Origin: an uncultured Burkholderiales bacterium
GTDB lineage: Bacteria; Pseudomonadota; Gammaproteobacteria; Burkholderiales; Burkholderiaceae_C
Length of the DNA: 64,000 nucleotides
Direction: 5' to 3'
Assembly (NCBI GenBank): GCA_903838355.1
Contig: CAILYC010000006.1
Span: forward strand, 1-64,000
A model generated the notes under the pieces. The model did no database searches. It was not told the DNA's origin and saw only the letters and a program-made list of their open reading frames with translations. The stretch's first letter is position 1. Each line of letters starts with the position of its first letter. Positions 44,901-55,330 of this stretch are shown here, one piece after another. Made by a program: the position numbers and the translations under genes.

Positions 44901-46370
44901 ATGAAAAAACTTCTATCTTCCCTCTTGCTCGGATTGAGCTTGATCATGGGCAGTGTGTCTGCCATGGCGGATGCGCCCCCGGCAGCGCCTGCAGCAGCAG
45001 CAGCAGCGGCAGCCGCACCCGCGGCCGATGCTGCAGCCCCTGCTGCTGCGCCCGCACCTGTTCCCAACAAAGGCGACACAGCGTGGATGATTGTGGCCAC
45101 AGCCTTGGTGATTTTGATGACCATTCCAGGCTTGGCTTTGTTCTATGGCGGCCTCGTGCGCAGCAAGAACATGCTCTCGGTTTTAATGCAAGTCTTTGTC
45201 GTGACCTCACTCATTTATGTGCTTTGGCTCATCTACGGGTACTCGGGGGCATTCACCGCAGGCAACCCTTTCATCGGCTCGTTTGACAAGATTTTCTTCT
45301 TTGGGATCACGCCGGACTCGGTGGCCGCCACCTTCAGCAAGGGCGTCGTTATTCCGGAATACACCTTTGCCGCGTTCCAGGCCACGTTTGCGGCCATCAC
45401 GTGTACTTTGATCGTGGGCTCCTTTGCTGAGCGGGTCAAATTTTCTGCCGTGTTGCTCTTTTGCGCAATATGGTTCACCTTCAGCTACTTGCCCGTGGCC
45501 CACATGGTGTGGTACTGGGACGGTCCTGATGCCATCACGGATGCGAAAACACTCGAGACGGTGACAGCCAATGCAGGATGGTTGTGGGCCAAAGGGGCTC
45601 TCGACTTTGCCGGCGGAACGGTGGTTCATATCAATGCGGCCATGGCGGGTTTGGTGGGTGCATTCATGATTGGCAAAAGAACAGGTTACGGCAAAGAGTC
45701 CATGGCGCCTCACAGCTTGACCTTGACCATGGTGGGTGCATCCTTGTTGTGGGTGGGCTGGTTTGGCTTTAACGCAGGTTCCAATTTGGAAGCCAATGGC
45801 ATGGCAGCGTTGGCCTTCATGAACACCTTGGTGGCCACCGCCGCTGCCGCCTTGGCTTGGATCACCGCTGAAGCTTTGGGCAAAGGCAAAGCCTCCATGT
45901 TGGGTGCTGCATCAGGTGCAGTGGCAGGTTTGGTGGCGATCACGCCCGCTTGCGGATTTGTCGGACCCCTGGGCGCCATCGTGATTGGTGTTTTGGCTGG
46001 ATTCTTCTGCTTGTGGGGTGTGAGTGGCCTTAAAAATCTCTTGGGTGCGGATGACTCTTTGGATGTGTTTGGCGTTCACGGTGTGGGCGGTATCTTGGGC
46101 GCGTTGCTCACCGGTGTTTTTGCTTCCCCCGCTTTGGGCGGTGTGGGCATCTATGACTATGTGGCCAATGCCGCTTCTCCCGACTACTCGATTGCCTCAC
46201 AAGTTTGGATTCAGCTCCAAGCGGTGGTGACGACCATCGTCTGGTCTGGCGTGGTGTCCCTCATCGCTTACAAGATTGTGGACCTCTTGATTGGCCTCAG
46301 AGTGAGCGAAGAAGAAGAACGCGAAGGCTTGGACATTTCCTCACACGGTGAGTCCGCTTACAACCGTTGA
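44901..46370 (+). CDS. amtB: Ammonium transporter
   Basis: Signal peptide, Ala/Pro-rich linker, then 11-TM Amt family core (WFGFNAGSNLEANGMAA). Confidence 0.96.
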   Translation: MKKLLSSLLLGLSLIMGSVSAMADAPPAAPAAAAAAAAAPAADAAAPAAAPAPVPNKGDTAWMIVATALVILMTIPGLALFYGGLVRSKNMLSVLMQVFVVTSLIYVLWLIYGYSGAFTAGNPFIGSFDKIFFFGITPDSVAATFSKGVVIPEYTFAAFQATFAAITCTLIVGSFAERVKFSAVLLFCAIWFTFSYLPVAHMVWYWDGPDAITDAKTLETVTANAGWLWAKGALDFAGGTVVHINAAMAGLVGAFMIGKRTGYGKESMAPHSLTLTMVGASLLWVGWFGFNAGSNLEANGMAALAFMNTLVATAAAALAWITAEALGKGKASMLGAASGAVAGLVAITPACGFVGPLGAIVIGVLAGFFCLWGVSGLKNLLGADDSLDVFGVHGVGGILGALLTGVFASPALGGVGIYDYVANAASPDYSIASQVWIQLQAVVTTIVWSGVVSLIAYKIVDLLIGLRVSEEEEREGLDISSHGESAYNR

Positions 46371-46416
46371 TCTTCTGAAAAAAAGACCTTCAAAGATAAA
46401 AGCACCGTCAACCAAA

Positions 46417-46440
46417 GCCAAAGGGGGTCTCCCCTTTGGC
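46417..46440. repeat. Perfect 10-bp stem GCCAAAGGGG-GTCT-CCCCTTTGGC
   Basis: Inverted repeat after amtB, without T tract. Confidence 0.85.
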
Positions 46441-46564
46441 GGGTCAGCGTAAACAATAAAGGTAATCAATAAAGAGTAGCAAGGGTCTCACCGACTCTCT
46501 CGACCCTCTTGACGCTCTGGCTGCTTTTTGTTCGATTTCATGTCAAGTTCTTCACAGAACTTTT

Positions 46565-46596
46565 AACCCGCCTCGTCAAACAGGTGGGTTTTTTTT
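46565..46596 (+). terminator. Rho-independent terminator AACCCGCCT...AGGTGGGTT + T8
   Basis: 9-bp stem (one GU) and T-run. Confidence 0.85.
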
Positions 46597-46653
46597 GTCG
46601 CTCAAGAAAGCGTCAACACACGGGAGTCGAGAGCGCATGTTTAGAGGCTGGAT

Positions 46654-47121
46654 TTAAACGACGCTCAGGTGACCCATTTGGCGCTGGGCCACAGCCAAGC
46701 CAACGCCAGGATGGTGGTCAAAGCGCTCAACCAGGCCGATGAGCACGTGGTGGTCGCCCACGTCGATCACGCGTTCAAGGCGGCAATCAAACCACGCCAA
46801 GGATTGATCGAGCCGCAGGCGTTGGCTGCTCTGCCTCACCAAGTGATCGATCTCAAAACGCTCGGCTTGTGAACCGGTGGCAAAACGCATGGCCAGGTCT
46901 TTTTGCTCAAGCCTGAGAACGTTGACCAAGTAGCCCGATGACTCGGTGAAGGCGCGGTGCGAGTGGGCTTTTTTGTTCACACTCCACAGCACCATGGGGG
47001 GCTCGAGAGAAACGGTGTTGAAGGAATTGCAGGTCATGCCCCAGTCCTGGCCTTCAAAATGGGTGGTCACCACGGTGACACCGGTGGTGAAACAGCTCAT
47101 GGCGTCTTTGATGGAGCCCAT
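46654..47121 (-). CDS. Flavin reductase-domain protein
   Basis: MGSIKDAMSCFTTGVTVVTTHFEGQDWGMTCNSFNTVSLEPPMVLW. Confidence 0.88.
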   Translation of the reverse strand: MGSIKDAMSCFTTGVTVVTTHFEGQDWGMTCNSFNTVSLEPPMVLWSVNKKAHSHRAFTESSGYLVNVLRLEQKDLAMRFATGSQAERFEIDHLVRQSSQRLRLDQSLAWFDCRLERVIDVGDHHVLIGLVERFDHHPGVGLAVAQRQMGHLSVV

Positions 47122-47243
47122 GTGAATAAAGACCTTTGGAAGCAGTGAAAAAAAGCGGGCCTCAAGAGCAGGCCTGCGGTTTGGCTGCACTCAAGCGCGA
47201 AGAGTTGGGGGTGGGGACAATAACAAGCGTGATGGGCGTGAAA

Positions 47244-47756
47244 TCAAAATGGGATGTCATCGTCCATGTCATCAAAGCCCGATTTATGGGCACCCGAGGG
47301 GGCTTGATTTTGTGGCGGACGGCTCTGGGTGCGGGGTGCGCCAGCGTTGAAGCCTGATGAGCCCGAGTCGTCAGAACCTGCACCTGCACCCGAACCACCC
47401 GAACCACCAGGACCGCCTCCATCTCGACCGCCCAAGAGTTGCAACTCGGTGGCAATGATGTCAACGGTATTTTTTTCTATGCCTGACTGATCGGTGTATT
47501 TGCCGTATTTGATGCGCCCTTCAACATAAATGGGGCGGCCTTTTTTAACGTACTCGCCGGCGATTTCGGCCAAGCGGTCATAAAACGTGATGCGGTGCCA
47601 TTGCGTGTCTTCAACCATGTCGCCTGTTTCGCGGTTCTTGCGACGCGTGGACGTGGCAATGCTCACGTTGGCCACGGCCTGGCCTGAGGGCAAGTAACGC
47701 ACCTCTGGATCGCGTCCACAGTTGCCCATCAAAATGACTTTATTAACAGATGCCAT
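47244..47756 (-). CDS. ssb: Single-stranded DNA-binding protein
   Basis: MASVNKVILMGNCGRDPEVRY...; acidic tip DDMDDDIPF. Confidence 0.98.
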   Translation of the reverse strand: MASVNKVILMGNCGRDPEVRYLPSGQAVANVSIATSTRRKNRETGDMVEDTQWHRITFYDRLAEIAGEYVKKGRPIYVEGRIKYGKYTDQSGIEKNTVDIIATELQLLGGRDGGGPGGSGGSGAGAGSDDSGSSGFNAGAPRTQSRPPQNQAPSGAHKSGFDDMDDDIPF

Positions 47757-47876
47757 GTGCGACAGCCTTCAAAGGAAAAAATTACGAGAATGAACAACGC
47801 CACCGATACTTTCGGGCGACAGACACAACATCATATCTCAGAAAAAGACGCCACCCTTGGGCTTTTTGCGGGCTTG

Positions 47877-49118
47877 CTAAAGCTTGGCCACCTGAGGGTG
47901 GGCGGCGTAATTCATGCGCCAAGACACCACCACCCACGACAGCAAGAGCGCCGAACAAGTGAGAAAAAGGCCAGTGCTGGTGTAGGTCTTGGCCAGCCAT
48001 CCCCCGATGGCTCCACCGGCGAAAATACCCAAAGATTGCAAGGTGTTGTAAACCCCCAAAGCGGCACCCCGGGCTTGCTGAGGGGCGATTTTTGAGGCCA
48101 AGCTCGGTTGCGATGCTTCCAATATATTGAAGCCACAAAAGAACAAGAAGACCAAAGTCTCCAGGACCCAGACTTCAGGTTTGTGAGTGCTTTCATAGAT
48201 GAAGCCAAACTGTACTAAAAAAACCAGCACAATCGAGCCGATAAAAAGCGGCTTTAGCAGCCCCTTTCTCTCCATGGGAAACAAAGTGCCCCCCATGACG
48301 ACGAACGACAGCAAGACGGCGGGCAAATAAAACCACCCATGGTCGGATTTGTCAATGCCGGCTTGAATGAGCAATGCGGGCAGCGCCATCCAAGTGGCGA
48401 GTTGGACCCCATAGAGAATAAACACCCCGTAATCCAATTTGAGCAAATCCAGGCCAAAGACCAGCGTGCGTGTTTCTTGCCAGGACAGGTGGGTGTTGTT
48501 CTGTAAAAAAGGCTCTTCAGGCGGGGTCCAATACAGAATCACGCCCATACCGGCCACCGAGAGCGCAAACGTGCACCAAAAAATCAGGGGCAGACCCCCC
48601 CACTGGTTCAAAACAGGTCCAATCCCCAAGGAAAGGGCGAACATGAGGCCTATGCTTGCCCCAATGAGGGCCATGCCCTTGGTGCGAACTTGGACGCGAG
48701 TTTGATCGGCCAGCAATGCCGAAACGGCGCCTCCTCCTTGAATGGCGCGTCCAATGGCCAAACCTTGAACGCTGTTGGCCAAAGCCGCGACCACGCTGCC
48801 CAAGGCCAATAAAAATAGCCCCAAAAGGATCACGCGTTTGCGGCCATAGCGGTCTGCGGCCAGACCAAACGGAATTTGCAAGCACGCCTGCACCAAACCA
48901 TACATGCCGATGGCCAAACCAATGGCCATCTCGTTGCTTCCGCCTTGGTAGTGCCGCGCTTCTAGAGCAAACACAGGCAGGACCATGAAAAGACCCAACA
49001 TGCGCAGGGCATAAATACTGGCCAAGGAAAAAGACGCACGGCGCTCGTGAGCCGTCATGGCGCTGGAGGGCGCTGGCGTTTGGGAGGAGGGTGAGGGTGA
49101 GGGGGTGGTATCAGACAC
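47877..49118 (-). CDS. MFS transporter
   Basis: 12-TM profile, [13 protein letters not shown]; ssb-MFS-uvrA neighbourhood. Confidence 0.92.
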   Translation of the reverse strand: MSDTTPSPSPSSQTPAPSSAMTAHERRASFSLASIYALRMLGLFMVLPVFALEARHYQGGSNEMAIGLAIGMYGLVQACLQIPFGLAADRYGRKRVILLGLFLLALGSVVAALANSVQGLAIGRAIQGGGAVSALLADQTRVQVRTKGMALIGASIGLMFALSLGIGPVLNQWGGLPLIFWCTFALSVAGMGVILYWTPPEEPFLQNNTHLSWQETRTLVFGLDLLKLDYGVFILYGVQLATWMALPALLIQAGIDKSDHGWFYLPAVLLSFVVMGGTLFPMERKGLLKPLFIGSIVLVFLVQFGFIYESTHKPEVWVLETLVFLFFCGFNILEASQPSLASKIAPQQARGAALGVYNTLQSLGIFAGGAIGGWLAKTYTSTGLFLTCSALLLSWVVVSWRMNYAAHPQVAKL

Positions 49119-49458
49119 AGTTCAAAGGGCGAGTTGTGACAGGCAGACGTATCGCTTTGCCGTTGGCGAGTCGATGGGCAGCGCCATAGTCCTACAGACC
49201 GAGGGCAAGGGCAGACCCCCTTCTTCTTTCATTTTAAACACGCTTTGGGCAAAGACGCCGCATGCCTGCGATGTAAAGACCGAGCCTGTCCTCAGCGCAA
49301 TGAGATTCATGGATAAGCAAAGCAAAAAAATCGACGATGTAAGCCAATCAGACGGCTCGAGCGTCCAAAAAGGAGGATCCAAGCGAGCCGTTAAACCGTC
49401 GGGGACAGCGAAAGAAATAAGTCTGTCTGAGCGGCAAGGGACATTCAAAGTCGCTATC

Positions 49459-52400
49459 ATGGAGGGTTGTTTTTTTGGGGTAGTGCGTTCAGTGAATTCA
49501 TCGCTTGAAGGCCCTTATTTGGGCGAAAAACTAAATCCTCTGGCCTCCACCAGTGGGCCACACAGCCGTGCTCAGCATTCCGCCGGTCTCATCAGCATTC
49601 GGGGCGCTCGCACCCACAACTTGAAAAACATTGATCTCGATTTGCCCCGCCACCAGTTGGTGGTGATCACAGGTTTGTCGGGTTCGGGCAAGTCGAGTTT
49701 GGCGTTTGATACGTTGTACGCAGAGGGACAACGCCGTTATGTGGAAAGTTTATCGGCCTATGCCAGGCAATTCCTGCAAAGAATGGACAAGCCCGATGTG
49801 GACTTGATCGAGGGCTTGTCGCCGGCGATCTCGATTGAGCAAAAAGCCACCAGCCACAACCCGCGCTCCACGGTGGGCACAGTCACTGAAATCCATGATT
49901 ACTTAAGACTGCTGTTTGCCAGAGCCGGCACGCCGCATTGCCCAGAGCATGGGGTGGCCTTGGCATCCCAAACCGTCTCGCAAATGGTGGACACGGTGCT
50001 TGAGATGCCAAGCGACACGCGCATCATGATTTTGGCGCCTTTGGCTCGCGGTAAAAAAGGAGAGTTTGCTGATCAACTCGCCGCGCTGGAGATGCGTGGC
50101 TTTGTGCGCTTTCGATTGGGGGCGGTGGTTTTTGAAGCGAGTGAGATGCCGGCGCTCAAAAAGAATGAAAAACACGACCTCGACGTCGTGGTGGACCGTT
50201 TGAAAGTTCGCCAAGACGTGGCCCAACGACTGGCCGAGAGCTTTGAGGCCGCTTTGGGCGTGGCCCAAGGGCGCGCCATTGTGCTTGACATGGACAGTGG
50301 GCAAGAGCGCAGTTTCAATGCCGAGTTTGCCTGCCCCGTGTGTCAATTCTCCATGGGTGAGTTGGAGCCCAGGCTCTTTTCATTCAACTCACCCACAGGA
50401 GCTTGCACCGCCTGTGAAGGCCTGGGGGAGGAGTCGTTTTTTGATCCTGCACGGGTGGTGGCCTTTCCCTCATTGAGCCTGGCCAGCGGTGCGATCAAGG
50501 GGTGGGATCGGCGCAATTCGCAATACTTTGCGATGCTCGAGAGCTTGGCTAAGCATTATCAATTTGACATTGATACTGCATTTGAAGACCTCTCCCCAGA
50601 CATTCAGCAAGCGGTCTTGCAAGGCTCGGGTGCCCAAGACATCCGGTTTACTTACGTCTTGCAAGAGGCGGGTAAAACCCCGAAAAAAACCACCAAAACC
50701 CATCCCTTTGAAGGCATTTTGCCCAACATGGCCAGGCGCTATTCGGAGACGCAGTCGCCGGTGATCAAAGAGGAGTTGGCCCGCTTTAAAAGCATGAGGG
50801 CCTGCGTCACCTGTGGTGGCGCACGACTGCGCCTAGAGGCCTTGCATGTGCGCTTGGGCGAAGGCCCTCTCGCCAAAGGCCTGCCTCAAGTGAGCGGCAT
50901 GACGCTCGGAGAGTCGTATCACTACTTTCAGGGCTTAACACTGGTGGGCGCCAAGGCCGAGATCGCCTCCAAGGTGGTGCAAGAGATTGTGGCGCGCTTG
51001 AAGTTTTTGAACGATGTGGGGTTGAGTTATTTGAGCTTGGATCGGCGTGCGGAGACCTTGTCTGGGGGAGAGTCGCAACGCATCCGCTTGGCTTCACAAA
51101 TTGGTTCAGGACTGACGGGCGTCATGTATGTGCTGGATGAACCCAGCATTGGACTGCACCAGCGCGACAACGATCGCTTGATTGAGACTTTGAAGCATTT
51201 GCGTGACATTGGCAACTCGGTCTTGGTGGTCGAGCACGACGAGGACATGATCCGTGCGGCCGATTTTTGTGTTGACATGGGACTCGGCGCGGGTATCCAC
51301 GGTGGTGCGGTGATTGCCCAAGGCACCCCCCTGGAGGTGCAAAACAACCCAGCGTCTTTGACGGGTCGCTACTTGTCGGGGACGCTGGCGATTGCTGTGC
51401 CCCCCAGGCGCACGCCCTGGCTGCCCCTCCAAAACGAAAAAGAAGAAGCCGCCAAGCTGGCCAAAGTCGCGAACCCGAAAGTGCGGGTTGAACGGGCCAG
51501 CGCACTCAGCCGGGGTGTGCCGGCCTCTCGCTCGAGCTTGCTGCCCAAAGAAGAGCGCGACCACCCGTTTGCCAAATTGCGCGCTGAGCGGCCCCAAGAA
51601 GGCGAGCCTCAAAACAGCAACCCGCTTGCCCAAAGCCCCCTTGCCGTGTTGGACCCCGAGCGTTCTTCTAACCCTTGGCTGGTCAGCCCCAACGGCAAAT
51701 GTTTGCAAGTCTCGGGTGCGCGGGGCAACAATTTGCGCAACGTGGAGGTGAAAATTCCGGTGGGCCTCATGACCTGTGTGACGGGCGTGTCCGGTTCTGG
51801 CAAATCCACCTTGGTCAACGATACCTTGTACGCAGCAGCGGCCAAGCACCTGTATCGCTCCCATGAGGAGCCGGCCGCTCACGATGAAATTTTGGGCCTG
51901 GAGTATTTCGACAAGGTGATCAATGTGGACCAGTCGCCGATAGGGCGCACCCCCCGCAGCAACCCGGCCACTTACACCGGGCTCATGACACCCATTCGAG
52001 AGCTGTTGGCCGAAATGCCCATGGCCCGCGAGCGCGGTTATGGCGCTGGAAGATTTTCTTTCAATGTCGAGGGCGGGCGCTGTGAGGCGTGTCAAGGCGA
52101 TGGGGTGGTCAAAGTGGAGATGCATTTCTTGCCCGACGTCTATGTGCCCTGTGACATTTGTCATGGCAAACGCTACAACCGGGAAACGTTGGAGGTGTTT
52201 TACAAGGGCAAGAACATTGCGCAGATTTTGGACCTCACCGTTGAGGCCGCCATCGTCTGCTTTGATGCCGTGCCCACCATTGCACGAAAACTCCAAACCT
52301 TGATGGACGTGGGCTTGAGCTACTTGAAGTTGGGTCAATCGGCCACAACGCTCTCAGGTGGCGAAGCCCAACGCGTGAAGTTGGCGCTCGAGCTGTCCAA

Positions 52401-52719
52401 AAGAGACACGGGCCGCACCTTGTACATCTTGGACGAGCCCACCACCGGGCTGCATTTTGCGGACATCGAACTGCTCTTAAAGGTGCTTGTGACCTTGCGT
52501 GAAGCAGGCAACACCATTGTGATCATTGAGCACAATTTGGATGTGATCAAGACCGCCGACTGGCTCATCGACATGGGGCCTGAAGGTGGAGACGCCGGCG
52601 GCTTTGTGGTCGGGGTTGGCACGCCGGAGAAATTGGCCACCAATCCCCAAAGCTTCACGGGGCGATATCTGAAAAAGCTGCTTGACAAAAATGCAGCGGT
52701 TGAAGGTCACGAACACTGA
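49459..52719 (+). CDS. uvrA: Excinuclease ABC subunit A
   Basis: [62 protein letters not shown]; start uncertain (ORF open from 49057). Confidence 0.95.
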   Translation: MEGCFFGVVRSVNSSLEGPYLGEKLNPLASTSGPHSRAQHSAGLISIRGARTHNLKNIDLDLPRHQLVVITGLSGSGKSSLAFDTLYAEGQRRYVESLSAYARQFLQRMDKPDVDLIEGLSPAISIEQKATSHNPRSTVGTVTEIHDYLRLLFARAGTPHCPEHGVALASQTVSQMVDTVLEMPSDTRIMILAPLARGKKGEFADQLAALEMRGFVRFRLGAVVFEASEMPALKKNEKHDLDVVVDRLKVRQDVAQRLAESFEAALGVAQGRAIVLDMDSGQERSFNAEFACPVCQFSMGELEPRLFSFNSPTGACTACEGLGEESFFDPARVVAFPSLSLASGAIKGWDRRNSQYFAMLESLAKHYQFDIDTAFEDLSPDIQQAVLQGSGAQDIRFTYVLQEAGKTPKKTTKTHPFEGILPNMARRYSETQSPVIKEELARFKSMRACVTCGGARLRLEALHVRLGEGPLAKGLPQVSGMTLGESYHYFQGLTLVGAKAEIASKVVQEIVARLKFLNDVGLSYLSLDRRAETLSGGESQRIRLASQIGSGLTGVMYVLDEPSIGLHQRDNDRLIETLKHLRDIGNSVLVVEHDEDMIRAADFCVDMGLGAGIHGGAVIAQGTPLEVQNNPASLTGRYLSGTLAIAVPPRRTPWLPLQNEKEEAAKLAKVANPKVRVERASALSRGVPASRSSLLPKEERDHPFAKLRAERPQEGEPQNSNPLAQSPLAVLDPERSSNPWLVSPNGKCLQVSGARGNNLRNVEVKIPVGLMTCVTGVSGSGKSTLVNDTLYAAAAKHLYRSHEEPAAHDEILGLEYFDKVINVDQSPIGRTPRSNPATYTGLMTPIRELLAEMPMARERGYGAGRFSFNVEGGRCEACQGDGVVKVEMHFLPDVYVPCDICHGKRYNRETLEVFYKGKNIAQILDLTVEAAIVCFDAVPTIARKLQTLMDVGLSYLKLGQSATTLSGGEAQRVKLALELSKRDTGRTLYILDEPTTGLHFADIELLLKVLVTLREAGNTIVIIEHNLDVIKTADWLIDMGPEGGDAGGFVVGVGTPEKLATNPQSFTGRYLKKLLDKNAAVEGHEH

Positions 52720-52756
52720 CAAGGCCACGACTTGGAGGTCTTCCTGCACCCGTGCT

Positions 52757-53629
52757 TTAGGGCAATGAGGCCAGATGCTGTTTCAATGACCCCTCCAAGA
52801 GCGCACGGGTTTCTAGCGCTTGTGCACGGGCAGCTTTTGCGAAATCGTGCTCACCCGAGGCGTACAAAACTGCCCTGGAAGAATTGATCACGATGGGGGT
52901 TTGTTCGTTCACCCAAGCCGCTTGCAAGGTTCGCATGGCGTCACCGCCTTGAGCGCCAATGCCTGGGATCAGCAGGGGCAAGCTCGGTGCTTGTCGCCGC
53001 ACGCGTTCAATGTCTTCAGGGTAAGTGGCGCCCACCACCAAGCCAAGTTGGCCATTCAAATTCCACCGGTGTTGCGCCTGGTGAGCGACGTGTTCATAAA
53101 GACGCAGGCTTGGGTGTTGGGATGCCTGGGTGCTGGGGTCGTTGGGCGTGACCAGGAGGTTTTGTAAATCAGCACCCCCAACGTTGGAGGTACGGCAGAG
53201 CAAAAAAGCCCCCTTGTCGTGACGCTTCAAGTAAGGCGTGATGGAGTCAAGCCCCATGTAAGGCGACAAGGTGATGGCGTCTGCACCGTAGCGCTCAAAC
53301 GCCTCGACGGCGTACTGCTCGGCTGTTGATCCAATGTCGCCGCGCTTGGCGTCCAAAATGATGGGCACCTTGGGGGCCACGTCTTTGATGTGGCGAATGA
53401 GGCGCTCGAGATCCTTTTCAGCGCCGAGGGCAGAAAAGTAGGCGATTTGGGGCTTGAAGGCCAAGACCACGTCGGCACACGCCTGCACAATGTCCGCACA
53501 AAACTCAAAGGTCTTGTCCTTGCGCCCTTGCATGTGGGCGGGAAAGCGACCGGGTTCTGGGTCAAGGCCCACGCAAAGGAGGGACTGATGGGCGAGCCTG
53601 GCGTGGCGCAGTTGGTCAAGAAAATTCAT
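52757..53629 (-). CDS. pyrF: Orotidine 5'-phosphate decarboxylase (PyrF subfamily 2)
   Basis: LLCVGLDPEPGRFP, ILDAKRGDIGSTAEQYA. Confidence 0.95.
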   Translation of the reverse strand: MNFLDQLRHARLAHQSLLCVGLDPEPGRFPAHMQGRKDKTFEFCADIVQACADVVLAFKPQIAYFSALGAEKDLERLIRHIKDVAPKVPIILDAKRGDIGSTAEQYAVEAFERYGADAITLSPYMGLDSITPYLKRHDKGAFLLCRTSNVGGADLQNLLVTPNDPSTQASQHPSLRLYEHVAHQAQHRWNLNGQLGLVVGATYPEDIERVRRQAPSLPLLIPGIGAQGGDAMRTLQAAWVNEQTPIVINSSRAVLYASGEHDFAKAARAQALETRALLEGSLKQHLASLP

Positions 53630-53766
53630 CGCAGAAGTTACTCAGTATCGGTCAAGGTGGTAGACAAAAGCACACGGCCATCTTTGATCATGTCAGGCGA
53701 TCGCGCTGCATAAACGTGGGGCCAACCTGGGGTCAAGTCGTGGGGTCAAGTTTGTCCCGGCTTTAC

Positions 53767-54765
53767 TCAAGACGGGGTTGACTCGAGAACGGACAAGGCC
53801 AGGCACAGGTCGCTCCAAGACTTGGCTTTGTCTTGGCCCGAGCGCCACAAATACTCGGGCGGTTGGGTCACGACCATGGGGGTGCCCTCAAAGGACAACA
53901 GGCGCCCGCACAGCTTGGCGTGGGGCAGGCCTTCAAGCGCTGTGCTTTGCACCAAGGTTTGTGCGGCCATTCGGCCCATGACGAGCAAGACCTGGGGCCT
54001 GAGCAGTCGAATTTGTGCGCGCAAGTAGCCCAAGCAGGTTTGAACCTGCTGGGCTTGAACGCTGGCGCCTGGGCTGGCGCATTTGACCATGTGGGTGATC
54101 ATGACCTCTTGTGTCGGGGGTGTGGGTGACGCGTTCAATGCGGCTTTGCCCGAGGCGGGCGGTGTGCTCCAAGACGCAGCACGCAAGAATTGCTCAAACA
54201 AGGGGTTGGAAATGGCCGCAAAAGCAAGGGCTTGGCCATTCACATTGAGTTGTGGGGCGTCGGCCAAGATCAACACGGGGCTGGGTTTGGGCAGCGAGCT
54301 CGAGCCGTGCGTGGCGGGCAACAGCGGCCAAGGGGTGGGGCTTGTGGGGTGCAAAGAGGATAGTCCAAACAAGCGGTCTTTGGGCTTCAAACCCAAGGAG
54401 CAGGCCTGGCAGTGTTGGGCTTGCTCGAGCAAGTCGCTCCAGCCCAAGGCGGTGAGGTCGGGGAGGGCTGAAAGTGCCGGAATCGCAGTAGGTGCAGAAG
54501 GTGCAGAAGGTGCGGGCTGGGGCGTCGCCGCGCTGGCGCTTGGCACGCCTGTATTGCGGGGGGCGTGAGGCGCATGAGGAGAATGTGGAGCTTGGGACGA
54601 ATCGGCCGTTGGGTGTCTCGAAGCCGCGGCGGTCACCCCAGGCGGCTTTGCGCGCACCACCCCTTGAGGGCCTGCACCCAAGAGGGGGGATTTTTTTCTC
54701 TCCAGCAAAGAGATGCCCATCTCTTGCAAAATGTCGTGCTGTCGGTCGTCGAGTTGCATGTTCAT
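53767..54765 (-). CDS. Family-4 uracil-DNA glycosylase-like protein, catalytic motifs degenerate
   Basis: CQACSLG and KCASPGASVQAQQVQTCLGYLRAQI Fe-S type cysteines; Pro/Ala-rich N-terminal region; C-terminal UDG-like fold segment. Confidence 0.75.
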   Translation of the reverse strand: MNMQLDDRQHDILQEMGISLLERKKSPLLGAGPQGVVRAKPPGVTAAASRHPTADSSQAPHSPHAPHAPRNTGVPSASAATPQPAPSAPSAPTAIPALSALPDLTALGWSDLLEQAQHCQACSLGLKPKDRLFGLSSLHPTSPTPWPLLPATHGSSSLPKPSPVLILADAPQLNVNGQALAFAAISNPLFEQFLRAASWSTPPASGKAALNASPTPPTQEVMITHMVKCASPGASVQAQQVQTCLGYLRAQIRLLRPQVLLVMGRMAAQTLVQSTALEGLPHAKLCGRLLSFEGTPMVVTQPPEYLWRSGQDKAKSWSDLCLALSVLESTPS

Positions 54766-55316
54766 AGCCTCAAGCTCATGATCATAGCGTTCTCCCGCAC
54801 ACCTGGGGCGAGTGGGTAATAATTTTTTCGCTCCCCCACCGCCCTGAAACCAAAGCGCTCATAAAGCGCAATGGCGCGCAGATTGCTCACCCTCACCTCC
54901 AACCAAATCCACTGTGCTTTTTCTTGGAGTGACTTGGTCGACACCACATTCAGGAGCAACAAGCCCAGACCGCGCGAGCGAAAGTCCTTGTGCACCGTGA
55001 TGTTGAGCAAATGCACTTCTTGGTGGCCCTTCAAGGCGACAAAATAGCCAAGCAAACTCTCCTCTTGCCACAGCAGCTCACACCAATTGCCATGTTTTAA
55101 AGCATCGGTGAAGTTTCCCCGCGTCCAAGGGTTGGAATACGTGGTTTGCTCAATCGCCAGCAAGCTGTCGAGTTCGGGTTCTACAAGTGCGCGCATGGAC
55201 AGGCCAGGGGGCCAAGGGGGGCCTGAGTGCTTGGCCAAGGCTAGGTGCTCGACACGCTCGATGGGCCGGCCGCTGGGGGGGCCCAAAACGCCGCAATGGA
55301 AGGGGTGCTCTTGCAT
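54762..55316 (-). CDS. rimI: Ribosomal protein S18 alanine N-acetyltransferase RimI
   Basis: EQTTYSNPWTRGNFTDAL, NITVHKDFRSRGLGLLLL, WLEVRVSNLRAIALYERFGF; start ambiguous (55316 or 55196). Confidence 0.9.
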   Translation of the reverse strand: MQEHPFHCGVLGPPSGRPIERVEHLALAKHSGPPWPPGLSMRALVEPELDSLLAIEQTTYSNPWTRGNFTDALKHGNWCELLWQEESLLGYFVALKGHQEVHLLNITVHKDFRSRGLGLLLLNVVSTKSLQEKAQWIWLEVRVSNLRAIALYERFGFRAVGERKNYYPLAPGVRENAMIMSLRL

Positions 55317-55330
55317 TGCAAAGTGTCGCT

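Noticed and set aside
44960-45062. Ala/Pro-rich segment of AmtB considered as an anomaly
   Set aside because: Low-complexity periplasmic linker after a signal peptide; regarded as ordinary in betaproteobacterial AmtB
49119-49458. Long gap upstream of uvrA searched for a LexA box (CTGT-N8-ACAG)
   Set aside because: No match seen
51106-52338. 410-aa minus-strand ORF opposite uvrA
   Set aside because: Antisense to conserved uvrA; composition typical of a shadow ORF
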